From positions 300,325 through 364,324 of the forward strand of contig JAOTOM010004612.1 in assembly GCA_034440615.1 (NCBI GenBank): DNA of 64,000 nt, read 5' to 3'. The number at the start of each line of letters is the position of its first letter. The stretch's first letter is position 1. This DNA comes from Ashinkailepas kermadecensis (taxonomy: Eukaryota; Arthropoda; Thecostraca; Neolepadidae). The translations under genes were made by a program, and so were the position numbers. Positions 45,791 through 59,065 of the stretch are shown here, in pieces. The notes under the pieces were generated by a model, which worked only from the letters and a program-made list of their open reading frames with translations, was not told the DNA's origin and did no database searches.

Positions 45791-46666
45791 GTGGTTTCAC
45801 ATACATCGCCGAACAACATCCCTGCGCTGTCTCCATATATACTGCTTTGCGACGTCCACTTACAACTTAATATTCTACAATATGAACGCACAGCCAAACT
45901 TCAGAATGCTGCTGGAAGACGGACGCCGACAGCTCCTTAAGCTAAGTTACGAATCTCTACATAAGACAAAGCTTGGGCATGCAATTTAGATCCAAAGACC
46001 ATTACTCCTCCACACTCGTATCACACAAACATATAAATTATGACTCCCGGTCGGTAGACTGGGGCGTCGTCAATTTGGCACAAGCAGATGTTGCCACTTA
46101 ACTTCCGCTTGGTTTTTAACTTTCTATTTTTCTTCATGCAACTTTCTATATCTCCCTAGGAGTTTTTCTAAGCAATTATCTTGCACATCATATACTCGAC
46201 CAAGGCTGAACTCAGACGTCCCCGGCACGCTCTGGACGGGTGCCACGGCACGTTCTGAGTGGACGCCCAGGTCTCCGCTTCGCCTTCGGGTCGCGGGCGT
46301 TCAGCGAAGTCCGTCATCGCCCACTACCGGTCCAGCTACGGCGGAATCGGAGATATAGACGGCAGCAGAACATGCTGGTCACTCTCCAAGCATACCGTTC
46401 GATGTAATGCATGTGTGTATGTGTGTATTTATGTGCACATGTAGGTTATAACATTGTCTTCGTTTGCTTTTCCCACCTCTTGCACAGAGTGCAATTTGCT
46501 TTTGCTTTCACGAGATCACCGGATGCCACATAGGCCCGCTTCACGTAGCTTTTCAAGCTACTTGAAATGTAACAATAAGAACTCTTGTTTGCTTTTCCGC
46601 TCAGTCGTTAAGCAACTTGCGCATACCATGCTGGGATCAGACTGACTCTGCACCCAGAAATGTAGT

Positions 46667-46745
46667 CGCCAGGTGGTGGCCAGGTGAAGACGCCAGGTGA
46701 TGGCGCCAGGTGATGACGTCAGGTGATGACGCCAGGTGATGACGC
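46667..46745. repeat. 15-bp tandem repeat, about 5 copies
   Basis: Units of GCCAGGTGATGACG with small changes (GACGTCAGGTGAT). Confidence 0.75.
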
Positions 46746-47104
46746 CGCTCAACCTACGCCTCCGGACATCCGTGCGAACTTTAGTTATATCCTCGTCACT
46801 GAGAGCCAAGGAATCATAGTCCACCAAAGACGGACGCAAGGACTCTGAGAGTTGGCTGCACGAGGCCCTGTTTGACTGGCCGGGTTCCCGGGACACTGGC
46901 GCGCCGTGGCAGTGATGTGGCAGTGACCCCGGCTCACCGCCTCCATTTTGCTGAATGCGTATCCTGTGCGGTGCCAACTTGCTTCCCCGGATCAGGCTGC
47001 CTCCATTTTGAGTGCGCGTGTGCCAGCACGGCCGGAAGTGGGCCATCGATTGAGTCGGCGGACACGGTGCCGCCAGCCACTGCCGACAGCCGCCACGGTC
47101 CGGG

Positions 47105-47380
47105 CTCGGTCCGCCGGACACTGCCGGACAGTGGACAGTGTCCGCCGGACACTGCCGGACAGTGGACAGTGTCTGCCGGACACTGCCGGACAGTGGACAG
47201 TGTCTGCCGGACACTGCCGGACAGTGGACAGTGTCTGCCGGACACTGCCGGACAGTGGACAGTGTCTGCCGGACACTGCCGGACAGTGGACAGTGTCCGC
47301 CGGACACTGCCGGACAGTGGACAGTGTCTGCCGGACACTGCCGGACAGGGACAGTGTCCGGCGAACAGTGGACAGTGTCC
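47105..47380. repeat. 31-bp minisatellite, about 9 copies
   Basis: Unit contains GCCGGACACTGCCGGACAGT and GGACAGTGTCT/C. The same unit recurs at 48751-48850 at the boundary of the duplicated 1.5-kb block. Confidence 0.88.
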
Positions 47381-47383
47381 GCC

Positions 47384-48750
47384 GGCCACCGCCGATAGCC
47401 GTCACGGTCCGGGCTCAGTCCGTCGGACACCGCCGGACAGTGGACAGTTTCTGGTGGACATGGTGCCGGCGGACAGTGGTCAGTGTCCGCCGGACATGGT
47501 GCCGGCGCTCCCCGCACGGGTACCGCTCCCTCTCCCGAACGGCTTCTGGGAAGCCCAGGGGTGCCCTGCCCGGTCTCAGTGGTCATCGCCAGAGTCACGT
47601 CCAAGGTCTCCTCTGAAACTCGAGCCGCCCTCCTAGCGGCGGAAAATGTGCGTTTTGTGTGGTGCTTTCCTTATGCTCTTTATTTCTGTTGCACTTCTCT
47701 TTGTCTGCTGAGTCGCCGCCATAGGTAGAGGCCTGGCATAATCATTGCTGTTGCCGACATCTGATTCAGCCACATTTATTTCGTATTCGGGCCGCGGTAG
47801 CTCAGTTGGTAGAGCGTCAGTCTCTTGATCGCAAGATTGTGGGTTCGAATCTCACAACCGACGGCATTTACCGAGTCCACCCGCGACCAATCGGCGTGAG
47901 AGGTTGGCGACGCTATATAACCTAGTGGTTGAATGCGTCGTAAAAGAACCCAAGGTTCTTCTTCTTCTTCTCCTAGCGCGGCCCGTGCGTAATCCTCTAA
48001 GGGATCGTCACGGCGGCGATAGAAAGGCAAACAACACTTCTTATGGCTGTTGTCGAGCTCCTGAGAACGTCTACGAACTCTTAAGTTGCTGGTCCTTATG
48101 AACGTCTACGGGCCCTTACAAATACATGCGGCCTTTACGAAGCTAACGGGCCCTTACAGGTGCATGAACTCCTACGAACGTCTATGGACCATTTCGAACG
48201 TCTACGGGTCCCTGCGAACGTCTACAGGACCTTATAACCGTCTGCGGACCCTTGCAAACGTCCATGGGCCCTTGCGAACTTCTACGGGCCCTTACGAACG
48301 TCTACGGCCGCTTATGATCGCATATGGGCGTTTACGAACGGGCATGGGTCCTTACGAATGCGTACAGGCCGTTACGAGAGTCTACGACCGCTTGGAAGTG
48401 TTTACGGGCGCCTTACCGGATATTGGATCGCCGTTTTTTTTTCTAAGAAAGCTTTGAGATCACGTATCTAAATGCATGTTTAGGTGGTCTATAACAGAGT
48501 CATGCTTACTTACAATTTGTGGAGGAGGTCCGACAGTCCGGGGCCCCAGAGGATAAAAGTGTTGTTTTACTAAGGTGTAAACAAGCCCTTTTTCGAAATT
48601 AAGATTTCGAAATCCGAGGAGCTTAAAAATCGTGGGGGTTATCCGGGCCACCTCCTGGGAAAAAATCCTTGGCTACGTCCCTGTCCTGACCCAGTTTATA
48701 TTTTAACAAATGGTAAAATTATTTGAATTGCCTTTAAAAACATTGTCACG
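47384..48750 (+). repeat. 1.5-kb tandem duplication, copy 1
   Basis: Nearly identical to 48866-50268 at about 1518-bp spacing (1505-1518 with small indels). Contains a GC-rich segment, a SINE (47789), a degenerate array of GAACGTCTACGGGCCCTTAC-like ~21-bp units (48085-48420), and GGCTACGTCCCTG near 48683, which on minus is a hAT-type end (CAGGGACGTAGCC). Confidence 0.9.
47789..47985 (+). mobile_element. tRNA-derived SINE (copy in duplication 1)
   Basis: Starts GGGCCGCGGTAGCTCAGTTG (A box) with GTGGGTTCGAATCTCAC (B box and T-arm stem), then a non-tRNA body CGCGACCAATCGGCGTGAGA, CGCTATATAACC, GCGTCGTAAAAG and a (CTT)n tail. The anticodon arm and acceptor stem do not fold properly, so it is a SINE and not a tRNA gene. 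Confidence 0.78.
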
Positions 48751-48865
48751 GTCTGCCGGACACTGCCGGACAGTGGACAGTGTCTGCCGGACACTGCCGG
48801 ACAGTGGACAGTGTCCGCCGGCCACCGCCGGACAGGGACAGTGTCCGGCGAACAGTGGACAGTGT

Positions 48866-50268
48866 CCGCCGGCCACCGCCGATAGCCGTCACGGTCCGGG
48901 CTCAGTCCGTCGGACACCGCCGGACAGTGGACAGTTTCTGGCGGACATGGTGCCGGCGGACAGTGGACAGTGTCTGGTGGACATTGCTGGACAGTGGACA
49001 GTGTCCGGCGGACATGGTGCCGGCGCTCCCCGCACGGGTACCGCTCCCTCTCCCGAACGGCTTCTGGGAAACCCAGAGGTGCCCTGCCCGGTCTCAGTGG
49101 TCATCGCCAGAGTCACGTCCAAGGTCTCCTCTGAAACTCGAGCCGCCCTCCTAGCGTCGGAAAATGTGCGTTTTGTGTGGTGCTTTCCTTATGCTCTTTA
49201 TTTCTGTTGCACTTCTCTTTGTCTGCTGAGTCGCCGCCATAGGTGGAGGCCTGGCATAATCATTGCTGTTGCCGACATCTGATTCAGCCACATTTATTTC
49301 GTATTCGGGCCGCGGTAGCTCAGTTGGTAGAGCGTCAGTCTCTTGATCGCAAGATTGTGGGTTCGAATCTCACAACCGACGGCATTTACCGAGTCCACCC
49401 GCGACCAATCGGCGTGAGAGGTTGGCGACGCTATATAACCTAGTGGTTGAATGCGTCGTAAAAGAACCCAAGGTTCTTCTTCTTCTTCTCCTAGCGCGGC
49501 CCGTGCGTAATCCTCTAAGGGATCGTCACGGCGGCGATAGAAAGGCAAACAACACTTTTTATGGCTGTTGTCGAGCTCCTGAGAACGTCTACGAACTCTT
49601 AAGTTGCTGGTCCTTATGAACGTCTACGGGCCCTTACAAATACATGCGGCCTTTACGAAGCTAACGGGCCCTTACAGGTGCATGAACTCCTACGAACGTC
49701 TATGGACCATTTCGAACGTCTACGGGTCCCTGCGAACGTCTACAGGACCTTATAACCGTCTGCGGACCCTTGCAAACGTCCATGGGCCCTTGCGAACTTC
49801 TACGGGCCCTTACGAACGTCTACGGCCGCTTATGATCGCATATGGGCGTTTACGAACGGGCATGGGTCCTTACGAATGCGTACAGGCCATTACGAGAGTC
49901 TACGACCGCTTGGAAGTGTTTACGGACGCCTTACCGGATATTGGATCGCCGTTTTTTTTTCTAAGAAAGCTTTGAGATCACGTATCTAAATGCATGTTTA
50001 GGTGGTCTATAACAGAGTCATGCTTACTTACAATTTGTGGAGGAGGTCCGACAGTCCGGGGCCCCAGAGGATAAAAGTGTTGTTTTACTAAGGTGTAAAC
50101 AAGCCTTTTTAGAAATTAAGATTTCGAAATCCGAGGAGCTTAAAAATCGTGGGGGTTATCCGGGCCACCTCCTGGGGAAAAAAATCCTTGGCTACGTCCC
50201 TGTCCTGACCAGTTTATATTTTAACAAATGGTAAAATTATTTGAATTGCCTTTAAAAATATTGTCACG
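48866..50268 (+). repeat. 1.5-kb tandem duplication, copy 2
   Basis: Second copy with scattered single-base differences from copy 1 (e.g. AACATTGTC vs AATATTGTC at the 3' end). It again carries the SINE (49307), the ~21-bp array, and the CTACGTCCCTG terminus at about 50202. Sequence after 50268 is unrelated to that after copy 1. Confidence 0.9.
49307..49503 (+). mobile_element. tRNA-derived SINE (copy in duplication 2)
   Basis: Same as the SINE at 47789, moved as part of the 1.5-kb duplication and not inserted independently, because the flanks match too. Confidence 0.78.
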
Positions 50269-50713
50269 GAAAGTTGGTGTGGCCATGGCCATACCTGCCA
50301 TACCGCATTCTCCGCCCATGACCGGCAGTACCAAAAGTACACAGGCCTCCACCCATGTCCGCCACCCATCACAGAATGCATGGACGAGTATGGTCGTGGT
50401 GTTAGCCACCCTACAAAGTTAGCACCATATAGATATACCTATCATGCAGAGGACCCCATTCTCCACCTGCCCATCTGCACTGATGAATGGTGGACTGGCG
50501 ACGATGCCGATCCCCGAGCCCGTACCGGCCAGGGCCGAGCCTTTACTGGCCAAATGCCGGCCTGCCTCGCCGGCCGCCATGTTGGGTAGGCTTACTGTGA
50601 CCGATTTTTTTCTCTCGTCCGTCATTGGTGGATTTCCGGCGTCCTCATGGCGTTTGGATGGCTATTGGCGGGCAGGGGATTCTGCGGGACGCACGAGAGC
50701 CTCTTCCTTTCCT

Positions 50714-51150
<437 letters not shown>

Positions 51151-51669
51151 TCCTCATCATAATCCTTTTTTTTGGTTCTTGGATATGACCCGAAAATTAG
51201 TGAAAAGTATTGCTTGTGTTGGTAGGCTTTATGCACACTGAAAAGGCGTGCACATCTAAGGTCAAAGGGCTTGATCATGATCAGTGTTCCAGGAATTAAA
51301 TATCAGCCCCTATATCCTCTTACCTTTTTATTTTTTAATGCGAGCTGGATCGACGAATGCCCGGTGTTCAGATTTGTGCTCACAGCATCAGCATCATCAT
51401 AATCAACAATCTCCAGTACGCCATCTACGTAGCTCAGCCAAAAGGAGTTAGGGCAAACAAATATATTTGCAGGGGTGTAGTTTTATATACTTTGGGATGG
51501 CTAAAGCAACTCCAACGTTATTTTGAGCCACCCCACTGAGGATCTGAGACAACCCAATGGGTTTAAGGAAGACAATAACAAACATTAGAGCAACAGTGCA
51601 CATCGCAAGCACGCCCAGAGCACCAACAGCAATTATTTTCTTGCTTTCGAGTCCTTTGTACAGATTCTA

Positions 51670-52640
51670 GGGCAAATGTACGCAAGGGTAAATGCACGAA
51701 TGGCGGATGTACGTAAGCAAATGTACGTAAGCAAATGTACGCACGCGCAAACGTACGTATGGTAGGTGTACGCAAGTGCGGATGTGTGAAAGTGCAAAAA
51801 TACGAATGGAAAATGTACGTATGGCAGATGTACTTAAGCGCAAATGTGCGTAAGCGCAAATGTACATATGCACCAATGTACGTAAGCGCAAACGTACGCA
51901 TGCGCAAATGTACGTAAGCGCTGAAGTACGTAAGCGCAAATGTACTTAAGCGCAAATGTACGTATGTGCAAATGTACGCAAGCGCTAATGTACGAAAGCG
52001 CAAAAGTACGTAATCGCAAATGTGCGCATGCGCAAATGTACGTAAGTGCAAATGTACATATGCGTAAAGGTACGTAATTGTAAATGTACGTAAGTAAACA
52101 TTGTGTCAGCGCAAATGTACGTATAAACAAATGTGCGTAAGCGCAAAAGTGCGTTAGCACAAATATACGTAAGCGCAAATGTACGTAAAATCAAACGTGT
52201 TTAAATGCAAATGTACGTAAGCGCAAAAGTATGTCAGTACTGATGCACATAAACACAAAAGTAAGTCGAAGCAAATGTATGTAAATGCAAATTTACGTAA
52301 CCCAAATGAAAGTACACGGATGACAGATGTACGAAAGCAAATGCACGGGTTTCAAATGTACGTGTTTCAAATGTACATTTTTCAAAAGTACGTGTTTCAA
52401 ATGTGCGTGTTTCGAATGGACGTGCTTCAAATGTACGTGCTTCAAATGCACGTAGGCAAATGTATGTATGCGCAAAAGTAAATAGACAAATGTAGGTAAG
52501 CATGGATATGACTGAGCACAAAACTACACATGACAAATGTACTCATGGTAAGTGTACGTAAGAGGAAGTGTACGTAAGAGCAAATGTATGTATGCCATAT
52601 GAACCTAACCAAATGCATGTAAATGCAAAGGTGTGCATGG
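51670..52640 (+). repeat. degenerate GCGCAAATGTACGTAA array, forward orientation
   Basis: Dozens of ~16-20-bp units around GCGCAAATGTACGTAA, drifting to variants such as TTTCAAATGTACGTG (52350-52450). Each unit carries the self-complementary GTAC or TACGTA. Units flip to the reverse orientation at about 52650. Confidence 0.85.
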
Positions 52641-52654
52641 GTAAATGTACTTAC

Positions 52655-53265
52655 ATTGGCTCATACGTATCTTGCTCTTACATACTTTAACGTTTACGTA
52701 CATTTGCTGGGGGTGGGAATGGCCGAGTGGTTAAGGTGTTGAGCTCTGGATACCACGGTTCCGGGTTCAGCACTCGCACCACTCGGGACATTTCCTAATT
52801 CCGCGGCCCACCGTCGAAACAGTGTGGGCGGCGCCATTAGCCGTGATCGTGCATAAAGTGCGTCGAGAACCACCCAATAAACAACAAAAATGTACATTTG
52901 CTGTTGCATACTTTTAGGTTTACGTACATTTGCGCTTACGTACATTTGCCCATACGTACATTTGCGCTTACGTACTTTTGCGCTTGCGTACATTTGCACA
53001 TGCGTACTTTTGCGCATGCGTATATTTGCGCTCACGTACTTTTGTGTCATACGTATATTTGCGCTTACGTACATTTGCGCATACGTACTTTTGCGCTTTC
53101 CTACATTTGCACATACGTACTTTTCCGCTTACGCTCATTTGTGCATACGTACTTTTGCCATACGGACATCTGCGCTTACGTACAATTGCCATACGTACAT
53201 CTGTGCTTGCGTACGTTTGCTTACGTACATTTGCGTACGTACATGTGCCATATGTACATTCGTTT
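52655..53265 (-). repeat. same array, reverse orientation
   Basis: Units read TTACGTACATTTGCGC on plus, the reverse complement of the array to the left. The SINE at 52710-52891 interrupts it. It ends near 53265. Confidence 0.85.
52698..52903 (+). mobile_element. tRNA(Leu/Ser)-like SINE with 12-bp target duplication
   Basis: GTACATTTGCTG flanks it at 52698-52709 and 52892-52903. The head GGAATGGCCGAGTGGTTAAG is a type-II tRNA-like A box; GGTTCCGGGTTCAGCAC is the B-box region; the body ends in GTGCATAAAGTGCGTCGAGAA and an A-rich tail. A different family from the SINE at 47789. Confidence 0.82.
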
Positions 53266-55546
53266 TGCGTAAATTTGTTCGGCTATCTTCTGTACAGTGT
53301 ACATGCATCTGGAACTTCTTAGTTATTAACTGTTTAACTGCTGTGTTTGTCTATCATTACTGGGCTGGTATGAACTTCCGCTAACATTACCACGGCGATC
53401 GCCAATGGCAGTTACACCCAATCCGGGATGAATTGTTGAACTGTCTATAACTGTCTATAAGTTGTGCAAGCAATTAACAATGCAGAACAATGCTGACCAT
53501 CATGTTTGCGTGTGCTTCATTTTTCGAACAATATAACCTGGTCAAAATAATGGAAGGCTACGATGGTTTGGTATTCCGAGCAGACTTGTGCTCGACTGGA
53601 GTTGAATCGAGAATCGACTCATGAATCAATCGTTTTTGGATGAGTCGTGAGTTGAATCGATTCTTTTCCCAGAAACATATCTTGAGTCGCGAGTTGAATC
53701 ACATCTTTCTTTTTTTTAAATGAGTTGAATCACGAGTCAATCATTTGAATCACAATGAGTCATTTGAGTCTTGCGACTCAAATGCAAGTTATGAACAAAT
53801 GATATAAAGCATGTACCTTTGTAAATAGTATGCCATGACACAAGGTAGGGAGTAAAAACACAGTATAATTATTAATGCTTAGCATTACAATTGTCAACTT
53901 ATCAGCTGCCAGTGAGTAAAGAATGAGGTGTACTTAAGTTATTTACCAAAAACGGATAACAATAACTACAAAAAAAAGTATTAATGCTAAGCTTGGTATT
54001 CACAATCAGTATCATGCATGAGTAAATTCTAGTGCCAGAAACACAACACAGAAATGGGATGTGATTGTAAAAAATAATAGGGAACTGAAACGACCATGCA
54101 CTTTTTTTTTGGAACAGGCATTTGCACTGAATAAATTGCGTCGGTTTGTGTGACAAATAACAAACCCAAGTTACCGTTACAAGAAGGTAGATCAAAATTT
54201 TCCTTCAAGCCCGCATGGCGTCATTCGAAGTTAAAAAAAAAATATGGTAGAAATGTGGTTGCAGAACTTTTCTCAAATCATACGCAATGGTCACTTTAAT
54301 TTGCTTCCTAGCAAATATATTTGTATTCCGCTCACCAGGTGAGTTATAATCTTTTCCCATTCTTTCCAGTGAGCATTTGTTCCGACACATTTTATTCTCA
54401 TGCATAGACAAGGTCGGATTTGTGCATTGTAATCCGGCGTTTGGAGAGGAATATTTTGTAGTCATCCAGTATGGAGAATATTTTTATTCAAACCTTATGC
54501 ATGGTAACTCAACTTGCACCCATTTCAGTGAATTTTGAGCACTTTTCCTTGATCACAGCAGTTCGTTGTCAAAAGTTAATAACTTAGGAACTTCAACTTC
54601 CAGATGAAAAAACAACAAATAATTTTCTGGAAAGGATAATGTTCAGGATCCCCAAAATCTAGGATCAGCCTATTTTTCCAAACATTTACCTACCTACCTA
54701 TATTGACATACAGCAGTTGTTGAAAACAGTTTTTCCAGGCCAGCTAGACCCAGGGCATGATGCATTCTTCCTTGGTGAATCTTGCATGGATTGTTGATGA
54801 TACATGCATAATTGAACATTTATGTACAGCACCATTGTGATCTAGGAATGCCCTCCTGAAACTTGCAACTCAACTGAAACTCTCCTGCCAATGGGGAGAA
54901 GAAGCTATGGAGCACTTAGCGCCCCCTTGACTGTCCTTTCTTCCGCTCTTGAACGAGGGTGACAACTTGAACATGTAAAATGGATGGTAGAGGGAGCCTA
55001 CCAATATCAGGAACAAGCCCTTTATTTTGGAGGCACTTGATGGTGAGCTTGCCGGAAATGGCACATTGTTGGGCAGGACGATTATTACTGGGTCATTTAG
55101 GATACCCTTTGATGAAGCTAAAGAATAGGTCTTTCAATTAGAATACGTCAAAGTACCCTATATTGCCATAAAATATGCAAGATAGCGTAGAGAAAGTCGG
55201 TAAAATTGGGTGTAAACCAATGGTGAAGGGAAACCTTCACCTGCTACCAAACAAACTTCGTGGGGGCAACAGACCAACGCAATCATATTCTGTGCAGATA
55301 CCTATTGCAGTGCAGAACCTGGGTGCCATGTTGCAGTTAGGTGATGTGTGCCAGATATATGATTCAGGTTGTGTGTGCATCATGCTGATGTGGATTGAGG
55401 TATTATGCACTCATTGCTTTGCATATGCATTGACAACCATTCATCTCATTAATCTGTTTGAGTCAATTACTTTATGCACATGTACGTTCATTTATCTGTA
55501 TATTTATCCTATATATCAACCATTACAGTGCATGACGAATGATAAA

Positions 55547-55912
<366 letters not shown>

Positions 55913-56954
55913 TATATTTATATATATATATAAATAGTGTGTGAGCAGTGCACACAAAATCATATGGCTTATGAGTCTGATACTATTGAGTCGGATCTGA
56001 ATCGATCCAAATTTATGTTTGAGTCGTGAGTTGAATCGGATCTCGGTAGCTCTGATTCTGAATTGAGTCGAATCAAATAATTTTGACCTGCTGTGAATCA
56101 TGAGTTGAATCGGATCTCAAGATCTATGAGTTAAATGTGAGCCGATTAAAAAATTTGAGTCGAGCACAAGTCTGATTCCGAGTCCAAAAACCCTATTCGC
56201 CTGCAGTAGTCAAGTTAAGGTATATTTTGAAATGGAGAACACATTTCTATATGGCCCAAGTCTATTTTCCCAAAACTGTCGTATTTACATATAGTTATAT
56301 CGCTAGCTATCATGGTTAAAATTGATTGAGTGTCGCAGCACACTTAGCTTATGTTGTGTATCTCAATTGGTAGATATGTAACACATCACTGTCCACGATG
56401 CATTTGCCTTTAAAGACTTGAAACTAGCAATCCTCGCCGGTCATGTGCCAACAGTTCATTCGTCTTCTGGTTGCGTATGCTACGTAGGTATGGTCTTCCT
56501 GAAGTCGGTGTGGGGCCCGTCTTTCTCGACTGTGGCGGACGATCAACACAGGAAAATGAAAATTATTGTGGGGGACGCGTTCGCCACACACCGCACGGTG
56601 GTGTCGCCGCTGAACTTAGCGAGTAGGTGGCGTAGTCGGAGTTGAACCAACAAGGTCAGATTGTCGTATGCGCAAAAGGAGGCATGCCGGAAAATGCGAA
56701 GTAAAAAATAGGATATTTCCGTTAGTGCTGACCTTTGGATATCGTAATAGCATTCATATTTTGCGTACTCGGTATCTGCCGCGGTCAAGAAAGGCGCGTT
56801 GCATACGATAAAGACATAATATATCCCGTGTCTATGTGCTCAGTAAGGTATTACAGGCTCTGTCCACATCCATAGCATCCTATACGTTCGAATATTTGAC
56901 CCATCCTAATCGTTTTTATAAAACGACACCCCTGTGTATTTGTAATTGTCTTCC

Positions 56955-57092
56955 TACTGGTTAGCTGGTGCATCTGGGAAACCATAGGTACGAGGTTCGA
57001 TTCGTCGTGATGCCCGCCCTTGCTGCCACGGTGAGAGGCAGGCAACGTCATATGACCTCAGCTGGTGCGTCGTAAAGCCACACAAACACAAA
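56955..57092 (+). mobile_element. tRNA-derived SINE, 5' truncated
   Basis: B box GAGGTTCGATTCG, core GGTGAGAGGCAGGCAACGTC, ATATGACCT and GTGCGTCGTAAAG, then an (ACACAA) tail. The core order matches the SINEs at 38111 and 47789 with more divergence. It sits at the broken end of a Penelope-like RT. Confidence 0.55.
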
Positions 57093-57400
57093 CCTCGAAT
57101 GTTTCCATACACAGACATGCTAGGACAGGACCTATGTGAGAGCTCATGGTAAGACTGCTAATTTGGTAGCATTCTTCCCCCCGCAATTGCAGCGCTGCCA
57201 ACCCCACGCATGAACGCATGCGCTGCATGAAATGACTCTTGAGTATTGGGAGCTCGAAACTATCTGACTTGCGTAATGCCCTATGAACCGCTTGCATAGC
57301 CCCTCGGATAGGAACATTCGTGAACAGGGATTTCACATACAACCTTCCAGCTTTCTGTTGGTGAGGTCCATCTCTCTGATTGAATCTGACAAGCCCCCTG
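57093..57400 (-). mobile_element. Penelope-like retroelement RT fragment
   Basis: Minus frame has YVKSLFTNVPIRGAMQAVH, then LQLRGEECYQISSLTMSS and IGPVLACLCMETFE, matching the Penelope RT pattern SLFTN(I/V)P ... MGSPLSPV(L/V)ANL(Y/F)ME. The G-SPLSP motif is damaged. The frame then runs into the SINE tail (VCVCVALRR), so it was cut by that insertion or by later deletion. No GIY-YIG domain is visible. Confidence 0.65.
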
Positions 57401-57961
57401 AATTCCTTAAAGGGCTGACACTTATCTGACCTAATATTTTGGATAGATGCTTTCCTAATTTTTGGTTTATGTTGAGCTTGTATATGTGACAGACAGGGAG
57501 ACCGACAACAGACACAGATGGGCTGAAACGATGACAAGTATAATAGACGGAGACGAACGTGAGTACAATGGGAGAAGGGGAGAATGCGAGGTGGAGAATG
57601 CATTACGTAGAAGAAGAAAAAAGACAGGGGCGTAATGGAAACGGGCTTCGCTTTCGAGTTCGGTCGAAGTGTAGGTCGTTGACCGGGCTGGAAGATGTGA
57701 GCAATGGTGGAGACTCCGCAGCCCGGCGACAGACAGATCTCCCGACACTGCATGTCCTGGCCGGATTATCCTGCCGCAGCGCGTGGGGCCTGCAGAAAAC
57801 GGGTCCCTCTGCAAACGTGCAAAGACACCCTGATTTCCTCAACTGTGCACAATTCTATATCGGGTAATAATCACACCGGAGGCTGGATTGGCAGACACTT
57901 GGCGACAGCAGCCATTTTGCATCACCGCGTGAGCTGCAGGGACGCCCGAGCCATCCAGCGC

Positions 57962-58294
57962 GCTGCACTGGTGAACCTAATGAGCACCAGCAGCGGTACA
58001 CTGGTGAACCTAATGAGCACCAGCAGCGGTACACTGGTGAACCTAATGAGCGCTAGCAGCGGTACACTGGTGAACCTAATGAGCACCAGCAGCGGTACAC
58101 TGGTGAACCTAATGAGCGCTAGCAGCGGTACACTGGTGAACCTAATGAGCGCTAGCAGCGGTACACTGGTGAACCTAGTGAGCACTAACAGCGGTACACT
58201 GGTGAACCTAATGAGCGCTAGCAGCGGTACACTGGTGAACCTAATGAGCGCTAGCAGCGGTACACTGGTGAACCTAATGAGCACCAGCAGTGGT
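57962..58294. repeat. 33-bp minisatellite, 10 copies
   Basis: Unit GGTACACTGGTGAACCTAAT plus GAGCACCAGCAGC. The 11-codon period leaves both strands open; not a gene. Confidence 0.93.
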
Positions 58295-59065
58295 ACAATG
58301 TCCTGAGACAATACGGTCCCCTGGTGAGCACGAGCAGCGATGAAATGTCCTGAGACAATATGGTCCCCTGGTGAGCACTAGCAGCGGTACAATGTCCTGA
58401 GACAATGTGGTACCCTAGTGAGCACTAGCAGCGGTACACCGTCCTGAGATAATAATGTCCCCTGGTGACCACTAGCAGCGGTATACAGTCCTGAGACAAT
58501 ACAGTCACCTGGTGAACACTAGCAGCGGTACATTGTCCTGAGACAATGCGGTCCCCTGGTGAGTATTAGTAGCGGCACGATATACTGAGACAATGCGGTC
58601 CCCTGGTGAGCACTAGCAGCGGTACAATATACTGAGACAATACGGTCCCCTGGTGAGCACTAGCAGCGGTACAATATACTGAGACAATACGGTCCCCTGG
58701 TAAGCACTAGCAGTGGTACAACATACTGAGAAAATACGGTCCCCTGGTGAGCACTAGCAGCGGTACAATATACTGAGACAATACGGTCCCCTGGTGAGCA
58801 CTAGCAGCGGTACAATATACTGAGACAATACGGTCCCCTGGTGAGCACTAGCAGCAGTACAATATACTGAGACAATACGGTCCCCTGGTAAGCACTAGCA
58901 GCGGTAAAACATACTGAGAAAATACGGTCCCATGGTGAGCACTAGCAGCGGTACAATATACTAGACAATATGGTCCCCTGGTGAGCACTAGCAGCGGTAC
59001 AATATACTGAGACAATATTGTCCCAATACGGTCTCACCTTGTGGTGAGCACAAGCAGCGGTGCAC
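58295..59065. repeat. 47-bp minisatellite derived from the 33-bp unit, about 16 copies
   Basis: Unit GGTACAATATACTGAGACAA, TACGGTCCC, CTGGTGAGCACTAGCAGC. It shares GGTACA, CTGGTGA and AGCA-AGCAGC with the 33-bp array, with which it is continuous. Confidence 0.92.

Noticed and set aside
46558..47636. 348- and 254-codon frames with Cys-Pro-Ala-Asp-Thr repeats
   Set aside because: Derived from the 31-bp minisatellite on both strands.
47789..49380. Two tRNA genes
   Set aside because: A and B boxes are present but the anticodon arm and acceptor stem do not pair, and a SINE body and tail follow.
57704..58306. 200-codon frame of Leu-Val-Asn-Leu-Met-Ser repeats
   Set aside because: 33-bp minisatellite; open on both strands with no conserved flanking domain.
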